64,000 nucleotides of DNA from Ectocarpus siliculosus (Eukaryota; Sar; Phaeophyceae; Ectocarpales; Ectocarpaceae). Below the pieces are notes generated by a model. The model worked only from the letters and a program-made list of their open reading frames with translations, searched no databases and was not told where the DNA came from. Made by a program: the position numbers and the translations under genes. Within the stretch, counting starts at the first letter, position 1; the number at the start of each line of letters is the position of its first letter. This document shows, piece after piece, positions 37,496 to 50,800 of the stretch. Location: the NCBI GenBank assembly GCA_000310025.1, contig FN649729.1, positions 4,956,961 to 5,020,960 of the forward strand, written 5' to 3'.

Positions 37496-39608
37496 TTCAT
37501 GTGCGTGTTGCCCACACGGCTTGCCAATGATCTACTACTTTGCTGTCCTCCAATAGGAGAAGAGTTGACCCTAGAAGGAACGCAGAGGCTAGCTGCTAAA
37601 TTTCACCGCACGCTTGTGTCCCAGGGGCGATACGATCGGTCGAGAGAGCGCGTACAAGAGAAAGGAGACTCCCTTGTAACACCCCGCTGCAAACGAAATA
37701 AATGTGCCTCTCGATCATACTTGATGATATCACCTACACAGCGCCAAAAGATTTGACGCTACCTCACCTCGGAGCGGAGAGCTTACCTGTCTAGCAGGTG
37801 GGATTCCTGCGCTGTGCCTTGGTTTGTTCTTGAAAATAGTGTATGCGCCTCGCGAGAGGTGGCGGGTGGCGGCAATCAATGCAATGTGCGTTTGCTTGTT
37901 GCTCTCGACCGACCGACCGACACACCCTGCCGGGGCACCCCCCAATGGGAAGGAGGGGGACAGTGAATGGTATCGGGAACCTACACCGTACACCGGTTGT
38001 TACGGTTCAGAAGAAACGGTCGTATGCGTTACTGACTGGCTTTTCACTATGTTACTCAGTCGTGTGTGGGGGAATTGAACTGCTTGATCTGTTCCGGGGA
38101 TTCGCGGGGAATTGTTGTAACTAGCTGTGTTCCGGTGTAGCCCGATACAGCGTGGTGTGTGTGTGCTGTGAAGGAAGGTGGAGACACCGCGGTGTACCAA
38201 GTGTACCAGTCGACGGTTTCGTTTTCAACATTTACCTTCTTTTGCGTAGGCAGTCCCATGATCACGCAAGGCATCCGAGTCCGTTGGACCAAAACGAATG
38301 TTTGAAGGTACTGAGCAGCGGAGGCCGGAAATAAATGTGAAGACAACAGCGATGACATCAACAGCACAACAACAAACGTGGTCACGAATGTGTCGCCCAA
38401 ATCTTACCGCATAGCTTCTCGGCGAAGATGATTGATTTCTAAGTGATTGATTCTATGGTCTACTTCATTCAGTAGAAAGCACGAGATCGAGAAACGCGAC
38501 GGCCGCCCGTTTATGCCTTGTTCTTGTTGCACAAGTTGCAGACCTTGGGTGCGGACGAATAACGTCGTTGATAATGGATAGTGGCGGCTACGTTAGACTA
38601 AATGTTATAGCTGAGTTTCACGACGACAAAAAAAGTATCTATCTGCGCTGATGGGCTGTGCACATGACTGTACTTTGTTGTAGCTTGCAGTCTTTGGAGT
38701 TTGCGTTGCGCTCTCGTCATGCGGCAATTCGTGGAGGGGATGTCAGCGATAAGAGGCTACGAGGCTACCCTTGCGGGGCCAAGTGCAGGAACCCTAATTC
38801 TCGAGGTGCCACCCTCTCCCACATGCAAGGGGCGTCACTTTCAGGCTTGCTTGGTTGTTCGCATTGATGCTAAAAATCTAACGCTGCGAGAAAAATGTGT
38901 GACCAAAATCGCAGCAGAAGCTAGATACCAAACGGGGAACCAAAAAAACGGCTCGCCAGAAACACATGCGAGGGTAGAACTCCGCTGAAGCATGGCAAGA
39001 GCGCCAAGAGCGCCCAACACTGCTGTGCCGTCATTTTTCGGAAACAGAACGATGCCTCGTCTTCAAAGGGATTCTTGGTCAACGGTAAAAAAACGACGAG
39101 CGCAGCGAGGATACGCCTCCGCCCCCCCCCCCGCCCCCCGCCCCCCGCCCCCCGCAGCATGTTTCCCAGCAGATTTCGGGGAGAGGGTTCGGGCGACGCG
39201 GCGACATGCAGATCTTTCCCACCCGCTTTGAGAATTGCAACTAGCGCAGAGATCTTTCTGCAGCACCCCGAGAGAGGCCGTGCCAACCGAGCGAGTCGTG
39301 CAGTGGCGCGAGAGGGGACAGAACAACTCTTTACAACTCTTTAGCACGGACACAAGTGCCCACAGCCCCACTGCTGTAGATGCTTCTTGACTTGACACTC
39401 AAAATTATGACAGAAAACACCGATCTAACACCAACCACCGCCAAGGAGATGGCAACAACCACACGGCAGAACAACCTCTAATGGCGTACCGCGTCAGTTA
39501 CGGAAGAACAACTTGGGGGCGGGGACATCAACCTGCGCACCTTGCCATTGCAAGAATCTCTATATGCGCTCGCTCCGCTACAAAGAACGTGCGTGTTTTG
39601 GACGTGAG
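37496..39608. other. Spacer with no supported gene
   Basis: Short open frames occur on both strands (for example 38701-38988 plus and 39063-39398 minus), but without convincing splice partners or recognisable protein sequence. A C-rich run lies at about 39121-39155. Confidence 0.4.
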
Positions 39609-41249
39609 TCAAGCACCCTGGTGCTTGAATTGGCGCTTGGCCTTGCTTCGGTCAGCCCACTTGAAAGCCGTGGCACCGGCCATAGTTCCGCACGTCACGA
39701 ACAACGCGATCTGGAAGGTGGAAGCAACAAGAGCGACGACGACACCGCCGAAAGCACGAACGAGAAGCACAAGGACGGTGGTCAAGACGAAATTCCTCAC
39801 GAGCACCCGAAAATATTATTACAGGCACAAATACCGACTTTTGTAGTTTGGTTGGACTTGCGCAGTGTACCAATAAAAACAGAGAAGCCACGAATAGTCC
39901 CTCACAACAGCGGTAAATCGAGGCTTGGCTGCCACATGCACCTTGTCCTGCTTCTCTCAAAACTACCGCCCCATCTTGCGCTGTCGGCACGACTCGTTCT
40001 TACCTTGGCGTTGCGCAGGCAGAGATCTGCAACCTCAGTCACATCAACGTCGCACCCTTCCACCACTATGTCGCCGGCTCCTGCCCCCCCACCGGAAGTG
40101 GTTGGCGCGATTGCGCACCCGGCCTTCTCGCGCGCTCCTGGGTAAGAACTGGAAAGAAAGAGGGGCACGGGGGGCAGGGTTCAGGGAAGGATCCCGGTCC
40201 GGTGTTCAAGCGTGGGGAAGGAAGAAGGCGTTTCGGTTAGCAGAAAAAAGAACAGGATCTGAACGCGGGCACATCGGCCTATTGGTGAAAATCAATCCGT
40301 TAGAACTAAATAGTCAGCGCTGACTAGTCAAATAGTTTGATTTCGGCTTCTACAACTTCAAGCACAAACCAAAAGATCAGCTGTTTCTCCCTACAGTCAA
40401 CACGCAACGACAACGCAGGATTTCGTGAGATGCCATGGTGTCGTTCTGCTGTTCATGCCGGCGGGTGCACATAATAGGGGTGCAGGGTGACGGGCCCTCG
40501 AAAGCTCTAACGTGACCGCCAACATCGTCGTGACGAGACAAAACAGTCTAACGTCCGCAGGCATGAATGGCAGCAAACGCGAAGATGGTCCAGATTTTTT
40601 TCTTTTTTGTGAGACTGAGAGGCAGCAGTGTTGGGCGCAGAGTTTTGGCTCGCAACGACTCCGGTAGGCTCGCAAGGGGCGGCGGGGGGTGAGGGGAAAG
40701 GGCGTAACGAATAGTACCAAATCATGAATTAGGGTGCCGCTGGTTCGAGGGTAGCATCGACATGTGGCCTTACCACCATCACACCGTAGATCTACACACG
40801 AGAACAAAAAAGAACTGCTGTGTTCAGGGGCGACAAACAGACGAGTAGGGGGGACAAGCACACGAAACGACAACGTTACCTTCCCGCGCAGCCGTTGTTT
40901 TCACGACAGGCGCTTCCGACCCACCACTCAACAACAAAGACGACGCAATAAACCAACGGTATCCCGGGAGAGCACACCTGCAACACCGGTCGCACGACCC
41001 TTGCAGCTTCACGTAGACGCACAGGAGCAGCATCGTTGCCACGAACAGGAAGGTAGATATCCTGGATGCGTAACCACCAAGAGCGAGCCCATGCACAAAC
41101 GGTGGTTCAGACCCACGCTTGGCACCGTGCTGTTTGGGGGAGTGAGCAACCAAGAGGCAATCGTCTGCCGTGACCGACTGGCGCCCGTTAACGTCAAGAC
41201 TGTTCCAAGTGCAACGAACAGCAACCAGGATTCTCGACGTGACGTACAT
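39609..41249 (-). CDS. Probable small multi-pass membrane protein of unknown function
   Basis: A three-exon minus-strand model joins in phase: 41249-40880, 40137-39942 and 39795-39609, giving 250 aa and ending in TGA at 39611-39609. The first exon has one clear hydrophobic helix (STFLFVATMLLLCVYVKL). The last has a long hydrophobic region (VLTTVLVLLVRAFGGVVVAL, then FQIALFVTCGTMAGA) able to span the membrane twice, followed by a basic tail ending KRQFKHQGA. Exon 2 (REKAGCAIAPTTSGGGAGAG, then DVDVTEVADLCLRNAK) has an alternative consensus donor at 40003 (AAG|GTAAGA) that breaks phase with the last exon, so its 3' edge is unsure. I recognise no family. The ATG at 41249 is the first in frame, and an upstream exon is possible. 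Confidence 0.45.
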
Positions 41250-41833
41250 GTCGTGCGGCGGAATAATCCTCTCGACTGACCGCCTGGAAAACTCTGAAAA
41301 ACGAAAGAATTTCGCTATGTAATATGTTGTCTACGCAGAGCGAAATGGCCCTTGTTTCTTCTTCAACTCCAGCGGCGATTCTTGCGCGTGCTCGGAGACA
41401 CCCCCATCTCATGTGTCTCCCATGATGCGACAATTTCGAAACACAGGTCTGAACATCAGTAGATGAGGTCAAACTGTTTCAGCACTTCACGAGGGAACAA
41501 AGACACGTACTTCGGCAGGCCACTCGAAGAGGATAATTTTGGATGGGTTGAACCAACCGTGCCTCTTAGTTCACTCATCTTCTTGACAAAACTTTGAAAG
41601 AAGTGTCAACATACGACGCAGCCCCTCTTCTTTCTTTGGGATGCGTGCGCTGTCTCGCCGCATGGACCACTCTCTCTCTCTCTCTCTGTCTCACCGCTTC
41701 ATGGTGAGCATGTCAGTCAGCCCCGGAGCAGCCTGCGCGTGCTTCCAGCAGAGAATTCGGTCCCCGTTCAGCTGCGAGCGCGGCGAGGAGCAAGAGCGAC
41801 AAAGGCGCCCACACAAACGACAGAGAGACAGAA

Positions 41834-41837
<4 letters not shown>

Positions 41838-41888
<51 letters not shown>

Positions 41889-41900
41889 GAGAGAGAGCAC
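41838..41900. repeat. GA dinucleotide microsatellite
   Basis: About 30 near-perfect GA repeats, with a smaller TC run at about 41669-41688. They lie in the spacer between two minus-strand genes. Confidence 0.95.
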
Positions 41901-42093
41901 GACAACACAAAACACACACGAGGGAGACAGGCGACGAGAACAGAGTAAAAAAAGTGGCGCAACCAGAGAAAAAGAGGATGCAATACAGAACAAATGTAAC
42001 GAAATAATTTGCGTCCTCGCTGCTGACGCAAGGGCACAAAAACACCTGCGGTGCCCCCGCTTGGGTCCGCGGCTTTGGTGTAAGCGGTCCTTG

Positions 42094-44435
42094 TCAAATG
42101 TTGTTTCTCTCCCAAATTAATAAAACAATAGATTCGACTAACACATTACACGGGAAGAAGAAAGTCGTGTACACTACCGGTACGCAGCTACTTCTGCAGA
42201 TCCACCTCCCCAGGGCCGACAAGCTTCGAGAGAATGCGATTCCCTGCAACGAATATCACAAAATGACATGCTACACCTGCGGCTGTTTCATCTTCCATCC
42301 GCGAAGCTGGATTGCTGTACCTTAACCTCTCCAACTGGGCGTCCAATACGTCGAACATAAATTTCGGCGCCTATTCTGTCTCCCACCATGCGCACGGACA
42401 AATCTCGGTAGCATACAGAACTAGGGGTGTTCAACGCGACGATGGAATAGGTGTCTCCCTCTCCTACACGCACGCGTTACTTTCGAAACGGTTCTAGACC
42501 AGAAAGAACATCAACGTGCCCCCCGAACCAATGTGCTAGACTACGTCTCCTGTAAAAAGTTCTTTTGGGACAATCTGGCGTCAAAGTATGCCAGTGTACA
42601 ACGACAACCCCCAAAAGTGTCATTTCACCGACCTTGAAATCTAGCAGCTGTCCTTCTTCGTGCGCAACAGAGAAGCCCCAATCACCTGCCCCCCGGGTGG
42701 CCATAACATGCCATACAGGCCCTGTGAACTCCGTTAGGGAAGCCTGCATCACACAAGTGGGTGGAAGCAGAGTTAGTTGTGTGTGCGTTCACTGCCTCAC
42801 TGCCGTACGTGTGTTTCAGGCGTGCCCACATTTCTCTGATTCTGTGTACTGATATACCTTAGGTGACAGAAGATATCACACCCCCTGGACCGATTTCCAA
42901 AGCTTGATTACTCCACGATGAAGAGGATGCTCAAATCAAACGAGACGCTTTCGTCAAGCTCTCCACGGGGCGGTTCCAACCCCACCATTTTCGGCACCAC
43001 CATCATTTCTGTTGTGTAGTAGTCGAGCTTTGAAAATCAGTCTAAGGGGTGTGATATCTTGCGTCACCTATGTACGGTGGTCGAGTGATGACTGTCGAGA
43101 TGGGAAGGGTGAGCCCAATCGTGTGCCATGAAGCGAGGGAGGGGCAGAACGTGAGGGAGGGCACTAAGCAAGATGGATTAGGTGGACTGGCAAGACAGGG
43201 AGACAGGGGCTACAGACAGGGGCACAAAGAGCGACAGACAGACACTTAGAATGACGGCGAGATCGAAAGCCCACAGGCAGGCAGACACTAATCAAGAGTT
43301 GAGAGAGACAGAGGTGTACAACTATGTACAGGCAGACAGCCAGGTAGAGGAATAGAGAACACACCCGGGCGAACACCTGCGCTAATGCTCTTCAACACGT
43401 ACAATCGCGTTTGTTGTCCCCGGGTATCATCACCCCTACCATTTGGCGCACAACATATACCGTCCCGCCCAGCAACGAGGCTCAAAGGGGGGCAGGCATG
43501 CCGTACCTTGAGGGCGGCCACGATGCTGTTCAAATCGCCAGTCTTCCCGTGTTCCCTCGCCGACGCCGAGGCCATGGCTAGAACACGCTTCTGATACCCT
43601 TGCTCCATTTCCGACCTCAGTACCTTGATGCTGGAGAGAAGAAAGGCACATGCCAGGGGGACGCTCGTTCAACACGGCTAACGCCAGGGCGTGGCAATCT
43701 GTATGTTTGGCTGTTGGCTTCACGCATTCGTACTCGTTTAGCAAACCTCAACAACGGCCTGCACTGATCCTCGAAAGTAGACAAATCTTGGGTGCGTGTC
43801 CGTGGCATGCACTAGAGGAGCGAGGAGCAAGACACTAGGGCGTTCAACGACCACTGCAGCCCGCTCAAAAAGATAATACATTAGGGACACGACAGAGCCA
43901 CGGGCAGGGGCGGAAGAAAATATCCGGCAATGACGGCACAACTTTTCGGGGTCGACGACTGCCTCAATCCCTTGACCCTCTCAACATGCCTCCCCATCTG
44001 TGGTCAGGTATTGCCGGCAACATGAGCATTCGCACACAATACCCGACCTTGGTCAACCAGCCTTTCTACTATTGACGAGGGAAAGAGCACCGCGGAATCA
44101 TTCTCACGGCGAAGGTAGGAGCAAGATTCCGCAGAGGTAAGGCAAAGGGGGCTCCGGGGAATGATGAAATGTGCTACGTATGGTATCGGCTCGATGCCCC
44201 CGTCTGGTAGAGGCTGTACAACACAGAAAGAGATGTATTGAAGTAGAGCAGGCAACGAAGAATGGGTTGGTTACCTTGTTCGCTCCGGCCCTTTGGCTGT
44301 CGGTCCCTGCTTCGCTTCTGCGTCTTGCTCATGGGCTTGCGGGCTTGATAGCGGGTCATCCGGTGCTGGCGGGGCAGACTGGAAGACAATGATTCGCAGG
44401 CCCTCTGCCTCAAACAGGAAGGACTTCCCGCGCCA
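42094..44435 (-). CDS. Protein with a dynein light chain (LC8)-like domain
   Basis: Minus-strand exons in phase: 44435-44275, 43630-43507, 42743-42629, 42463-42321 and 42243-42094 (TGA at 42096-42094). Most have good acceptors and donors. Exon 1 starts WRGKSFLFEAEGLRIIVFQ, so the true N-terminus lies upstream, outside what I can place. Exons 2 and 3 align with LC8 light chains: 'IKVLRSEMEQGYQKRVLAMA' to the first helices, then FTGPVWHVMA...GFSVAHEEG to the 'GPTWHVIVG.NFGSYVTHE' beta strands. LC8 proteins are homodimeric hubs that bind short linear motifs in dynein and many other partners. This one is divergent and is followed by an extra C-terminal part (GDTYSIVALNTPSSVCYRDL, then IYVRRIGRPVGEVK) I cannot assign. 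The last exon is the least certain. The exon at 46262-46117 ends in phase 0 and could be an upstream exon of the same gene. Confidence 0.6.
42860..43072. mobile_element. MITE-like element, copy 5 (best preserved ends)
   Basis: The left end AGGTGAC..AAGATATCACACCCC and the right end GGGGTGTGATATCTT..GTCACCT are nearly perfect inverted repeats, followed inward by 'CCGATTTCCAAAGCTTGA' and 'TCGAGCTTTGAAAATCAG'. The interior is about 110 bp and non-coding. It lies between exons of the LC8-like gene, so it is intronic. Confidence 0.8.
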
Positions 44436-46116
44436 CTGTAAAGCATGGCATGGGAAAGGGGAGGCAGTCCTTGTACTTGCAATAGTCTGAGACCGTTGGG
44501 ACCACCGTCTGAGCTGAGAGACTACAGAAACGTTCCAACATCGTTCCTGGAACGGTTCTTCGTACCATTCTTACAGAACCATTTCAAACGTTTCAGGGCC
44601 CCGTCCATTGTGTGACGGACTGTTTGCACAGTACTCAACACAGCAAGGGGGTGTTCCACTAGGTGGCATGAAAGACAATATTCACTTATCGAAAGACAAC
44701 ATGCGCGACATAGGCTCTTGCTTATTCCCTCCGTCTTCCTGCCGGCTTCCTCATCATTCCATCAAGGTCTAGTTTTAACGCTTACTGCGTTGGTAGGAGA
44801 AGGCACCCTTAAGGGCGCACCACGATCAGACGACGTGCATCGTATGCTACCCGGGGCCCCCATGCGCCATCTGCAGCATCACACCCAACCATACAGATAT
44901 TCTGCAACACCGCGACGCAAGCACATAGACACCCGGCTGATTGTCACCGCACGAAAGAGAGACACCCCGCGAAATTCGAGCTGTTGGTGGAGTAGGCATC
45001 TACGGAGATGTTATCCGCCGCCCTCTTGCCCGTCCACGTAACCCGCTTCGCTGCGACAACAGGACGAAATTCCAAACTTCGCACAAAACCACTCGCCCTT
45101 GAACCCGCCACGTGCACCAAGGTTGCGAAACGCAACCCTTTCGATGTCTTCCGACCCTGTTGGTTGCTGAGTCCTCGGGCGAGTGCGCATGGTTCTTGAC
45201 CCTTAAATGCTATGACTTGCCACGGTTCACATCCGCATCCGACCCTGTCTTGCTCTAGCTCCCCCTCAAGAAGGACATGAGCTCAGCCTGCAACACACGG
45301 GCCCAACCTGGGTTGGTGGTGTCTCTGGGCTGGTGTGCACGAGGCTCGCAAACGACACTCACTCTTCGTGAACGCTCTTCCTTCAGCGTTGTTCGTCATC
45401 CGTATGCATGTTTAAATCAATCTCCTGATGATACGAAGAGGATGATATGTACGCACTGCTGTTTGTTGCTCTGCTCATGTGCCGTGCTCTCAGCTTGCCA
45501 CACTCACATATCGGACGTGGACGCTGAACGCCTTGACCTTGCCTGCCACGCAATGCCACTCCTGACCGTGCTGTTTTTCATCCATATATACAACGTTCAA
45601 TGCACATGCGCACCGGCGGAATATAAGAGGAGCGCGCAGCGGGGGGGGGGGCGTCCTTGTATGTTTTGCATGCCTAGGCGGTTAGACCATTGGCCACGCG
45701 TCCTCGATAGAACGTAGCACTGGGTAGAAGGCCAATTCGTTACCCAGACTGCCACTTGGGCATCAAAATTCTTTTGCTCTTGATTGCTGCAAAATGGTAT
45801 CGGAGAAGTAGCAGAGGCGGCATCCTTAGTTGTCCATCGCAAAGCACTTGAAGCCGGATCTGAACAAGATAGATAGCAAAAAATTCCAGGCTCATACCGC
45901 AAACACTCAGCGCATAGTTCAGGGCTCTCGTGCTCAATTCTTCTGCGCAGCCGACTATCGGAGCACGACAGTCCAGAAACACCGGGAGGCAGCCCTCGGA
46001 TAGCAGATCTGTTCCTCTTCGAAAGTGGCGAAGCACAGAACAACTCAAGGATAAAACTGTGCGCAATACACCTCTGGTTCAATGTTGGTTGACCGTTGTG
46101 TTTTCGCAGTGCTCAC

Positions 46117-46262
46117 CATGTTGTTGAGACACCTCCGGATAGACGCCGCGAGCTCCTCGGGCGGCATCCCAAGCCGTGCCAGAGTCTGGACCGCCTCCTT
46201 TGTGGCCTGCTCGAACCTGCCGTCCCGAAGCATGCACATGTATGTGTCGCGCAAATCATGCG
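46117..46262 (-). CDS. Isolated coding exon, helical protein of unknown function
   Basis: Open from an AAACAG acceptor (46263-46267) to a strong donor (ATG|GTGAGC at 46117). It encodes a helix-rich peptide with GRFEQATKEAVQTLARLG and PPEELAASIRRCLNNM, resembling a helical hairpin. I do not recognise the family. A further open segment at about 46020-45905 (minus), ending at a GTATGAG donor, may be its next exon, but frame and phase do not settle. It may be the 5' part of the LC8-like gene downstream. Confidence 0.4.
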
Positions 46263-47837
46263 CTGTTTAGCTACAATACCTCTTCCGCGTTCTCCAACGC
46301 CACTAGCGCAAGTATCTCAGCAGAAAGTAGACCCATGAAGCATGCACACGGTTCGCTTCGCATGCTGAACTCAAAAAGCATCAGGTTGGTTGTTCTCCCC
46401 TGTAAACGTAGATCAGAAGCTGGTAATGAGCCCATGTGTGCTACTGCGTGTTGAAACATGTGACACACAGCAGTAGTGTTCCTACTGCTGTTCAAGCCTT
46501 ACAAAGGTGGGGTGGGGTGGGGGGGATGGATCACCGTTGTCCCCTCCCTGTGTAGTCTTCCGTGGAGCGCGTCTCACCTCGGCGTGGTCTGTCTGTGTTC
46601 AAGTTTTCGTAGCGTCACCTCGCGTGAGCACGTTCATGGTGTACCGAGACAAGACCAAGACAAGACTCTACCAAACATGGCTGATGACAGGGAATTCTCC
46701 ACAAAATTCACCAACATGAAATTTGAAATTTGCATGTTACATGTCGGATACCTCGACATCCAGATAAATCGCGCGTCTTTTTCGACGTGGACGAAAGAAC
46801 GTTGGGCATCCCCTGCATTATGCAACAAGTGCAACACTTTGAGACTCGTTTAACTCTTAACTCCGCTCCGCCGTGTTCAACTAATGCAATGGCTGTGCAT
46901 CATGAAAATGCTAATGGGTTCTCTCCGCTCTTTGACGAGATGCGTTGTACATCGGGTTGGCAACAGCACTTCAAGTACAGCAGTGCAATGCTGTGGACTC
47001 CACCTGCTGTGGACCATCTTCTGGAGTTTACATCTTATATGCCGTGTACATGCACAAGCGCACCAAAGTACGCTCAAAATAACTACGTGTGTGGAATGAA
47101 CAGTCGCCTTGCGCGATCGAGAGCTTTCTAGAGACCCCACGGTTCCCTATGCATACGCATACGTAAATCAATTTCGAGGTGGTGGTGCGGAGCATTGTCT
47201 GCTGGGTTTGTCTTCTCGGAAGAGGCGGTGCATCTATACCATACACTCGATATCACACCTAATTTGCTCTTTCGTCTTCTTGTTGCCAACACCAAGCGAG
47301 TGCATCTTCAAGTCTTGAGAACCAGTTCCAGCTGGCCTTCCTTTCGCTGTCTTGCCCATGAATGTGCTGGGGAGATGCTGCCACGAGATGGATGCTACTG
47401 TGTACGTTGGGTGGCGGTAACCCCCCCCCCCCTCCCAGAATTGTATTTTACCTTACTCTAGTGGTACCCAATTTTTATGCAGAAAATGCTGTCTGCAGTG
47501 CCGCCACTGGAGTCAGCTCTGCTCAGCGAGACCGCGAGACCGACCCACATTTGCACTTTTACACGACCCTTCACAGCAGTACATTTCCCACGACACACCG
47601 CAAACGACAGGTATGAGTGTGGAGGAATTCCGGTTTGAGACTTAACGCTGTGTTTGGTTGGAGTAGAGCAGCTCTCTTTGGTGAAAGCGAGAGCGTGATC
47701 GATCGCTGCTGGTCCATAGACTGGACGGAGCGCCGTTCATCCGTCCACCGGGTAATCCGTTCGACGACGTCAACAAGCACCGTACAATTCGCTTCTCCCC
47801 TGCTTCCCTCCCCCGTCCGTAATTTGAGCAGTTAACC

Positions 47838-50800
47838 ATGCCTACCCTGATCGAGCAAATCGGCACCGGCGTCATCACCGGCGACAAGGTATGCCAACAC
47901 ACTACTGCTGTAGCACATGCCCGAGATATTCTCTGGCTTGGTAGTTTCGGTGCGACGGCAGCAGCTGACTTCCTGGATAGGTCGAATTCGTGCTTACGTC
48001 GTCGCTGCTGCCGATGATGATGACCTTTGCCTGTACTTGCTTCCAGCGAAGGCTTCCGCTGCTACGATAGGTGGGGTCGTGCTGGGGACCCTATTTACGC
48101 ACGCTTTTTGTGTGTTGCTGGAGTGTTGGCGCACCAGTCATCACTACATAGGGTACATCGCTTGCCATCTGCTGTGCGTCATACGGTTGGCGCATCGATG
48201 ACTCTGGCGGTGAAACTCCCTTCGTTGACGCTGCTGCTGGCCTATGGATATGCATTGCCGCAAATTGTGCTGCGCAAGCCCTGATAGCAATGTGGAAGTA
48301 CCACGCGGCATCCAAACGCAATTGCATGTACGTTCTTCCCAACAAGCTGTTGTTACCCAGGACGTTCTTGTGGCAGCTGACAGCTGTGCACGATGCGTGG
48401 ACTATTCTGTACTCTTTACCTCTTACACTACTACTGCTGTACCGATGTGGTGGTCATGTTTGCCCGCTTCTGGGCTTGTAACGATCCTATCGGCGCGTCC
48501 ATCGCACTGCGGTGCTGTTGCAACGGCCGCAAGCCGTGCCTTCCCTTGTGTCGAGTTTGAGGAACTTCGGTGGAAGGGGGGGGGGGGGGGTTATCATCAG
48601 CACTTGTCCTGGATACAAGGATGTCCAACCTTCCACTACTGTAGAAATGTGTCACGTTACACTGGGAGTTATGACGAACATGTACTCACAGCTCTGGCGT
48701 TGTTCCAGTTACAAGGAAGTCGCCCCCTAACCTGTCGGTCCCTTGCTACCGTTACGAGCCTCCATTTGTACTCGGAAGGCGGCGGCGCCATATGCTGCGT
48801 TTTTGTCTCTCGGTATTTGTGCGTGGGGGTGGGTACCTGACGACTGCTGTACACGCGACATGCATTTTGCCGACGGCGGCGGGAGGGATCGTGGACCCTG
48901 CACAAAATTCATTGCCCTACTATCCGTGCTGTGCTGATCCATGAAATACACATAAGCGAGCAAGGACACCCGACAGCATGCTGCTGCGGTACAACCGTGC
49001 AACGGATGAATGTGTTAATCGCCGACACAAATCACCCGTGGCAGTGCACCCTCAGGTGGAACAGCTGAGTGTTTATTTTCTCCGGTCGTGATGTATGCTG
49101 ACGTACCCTGGTATCACCCTCTCCCTTTGTAGAGCGGAACCTGGCAGCATCGAGTTATTTCCCAACGATGATTCTTCGCATCGCGGGAGAACTCCAAGGG
49201 CGCCGTAAGCGCGCCCGTGTCGAGCTACTTGTGATCATGATTTGTGTCTTAGGACCCTGCAAGTGCCCGTGGTGGGACAGAGCTTGTTGTCAACAAAACC
49301 TTAGGACAGCAGTCGATCGGATCTCTGCGCTGGTGTAGTGGAAATCACTCCCCGCCGACGTCATGCAAAATGTTGGCGGACTATGTACATACAAGCACGC
49401 TGCTGTTTTCCCTCTCTCGATAATATTATCGTCTCCCACAAACCAATGTAAACCAGTAACATCTAATTCACACAAAACAACTTACTGAACATTTGTGATG
49501 TTGGGTGTGTTTTGTTTTTTTGTCTCCGCGACGGGCGACAAGCTTCTTTCGTGCATATGGTAATAAGCAGACGACACGTTAAAAAGCCTTCGTACGTCGC
49601 CACAACAGCGACAAGCACAGCAGTAGCTGAGGAAAATAGCCGTGCTTGATCCTGCAAGTTTTTTTTTTCTGTGACGTGGTAACTCGTCGATGTCGCCACG
49701 GGTCATATCGAGGTGCGGTCTGCGATAAATCGCTCCTTGGCGAGGGAGGGTCGAGGACAGGTCGCCAAGATGCGGAAGAACATATTTACTGACCACCACC
49801 CCGACGGCATGGCCCGTGGCGAATAGGAGCGAGCGTGGTTAGCAGAGACACCGGGAACTCGCATTTCTTGAAATACTCTGTTGTTACAACAAACTCATCT
49901 CCATCCATAATAGATTGTAACAGCAGCAGTCCAAGAGAAGGTGGGTTAATATGTGGGATGTTGATCTTGGTGAATAGTCTGGTTATCATCCATTTTTTTC
50001 CCGCCTCTCACAGTAGTGAAACACTATTAACAAGTCTCCCCGCCATTACGTGTCCGCCCATGTCCCCGAAAGGGATGCACGGCGTAACGTAAGCCACACG
50101 GCGGTACAGACCAACACGTGACACCTTATTTTCGTCGTCTCTGTGTGAACCTCGCCGTTGTTTGCCTGTTCGCGATTTGGCACGTGAACTCCGCGTGCTG
50201 CTGCTGCATCGTCAATCATCAGGTGATGGAGCTTTTCACCGCCGCGAAGAAGATCGGTTTCGCCATCCCCGCCGTGAACGTCACGTCGTCGTCGACGGCT
50301 AACTGCACCATGGAGGCCGCCGCGGCCATCAACTCGCCCATCATCCTTCAGGTACCTTTAGTTTTCTTGATTTTATCTTGTGCTTGATTTCTGCTTGTTT
50401 GGGTGATTGGTTTTTTACCCCCTGGTCGTTGAGCGCGTGATGTGCTCATGGTTGACACTTGACCTCGTTTGTCTGTCGATGATGACATGATAAGTACTCT
50501 TGCCTTTTTTCAGATACTGCTGTGTTGTACGTGTGGCCGCCCCTGCCGAAAGCCATTGATGCTTGTGGTCGAGTCACGTTTTTCCTTGAAGCACTAGGGC
50601 GGATAGCCGCATCTCAAATATATGTATTGACCCCCAAGCAATTCTCAAGAAACGTGTGTACGCACGGGCTCCCAGGGTGTAAAATCTACACAAATACCTC
50701 TTCGTAGAGCGAGAGGGACACTTGCTACTAGAAATACTCTCGTTGAAGAATATCGGCTCAAATGAACGGTGCTGCTGCTGCTGCTGTCTTTGTGTGTTCG

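Noticed and set aside
41691-42045. Open frames with long Ser/Leu or Arg/Glu runs
   Set aside because: Produced entirely by the GA/TC dinucleotide repeat at 41838-41900.
46271-46495. Minus-strand open frame ending ALVALENAEEVL as an exon joined to 46262-46117
   Set aside because: Its only good donor is about 15 bp from the next acceptor, too short for an intron, and the alternative acceptor gives an implausible frame.
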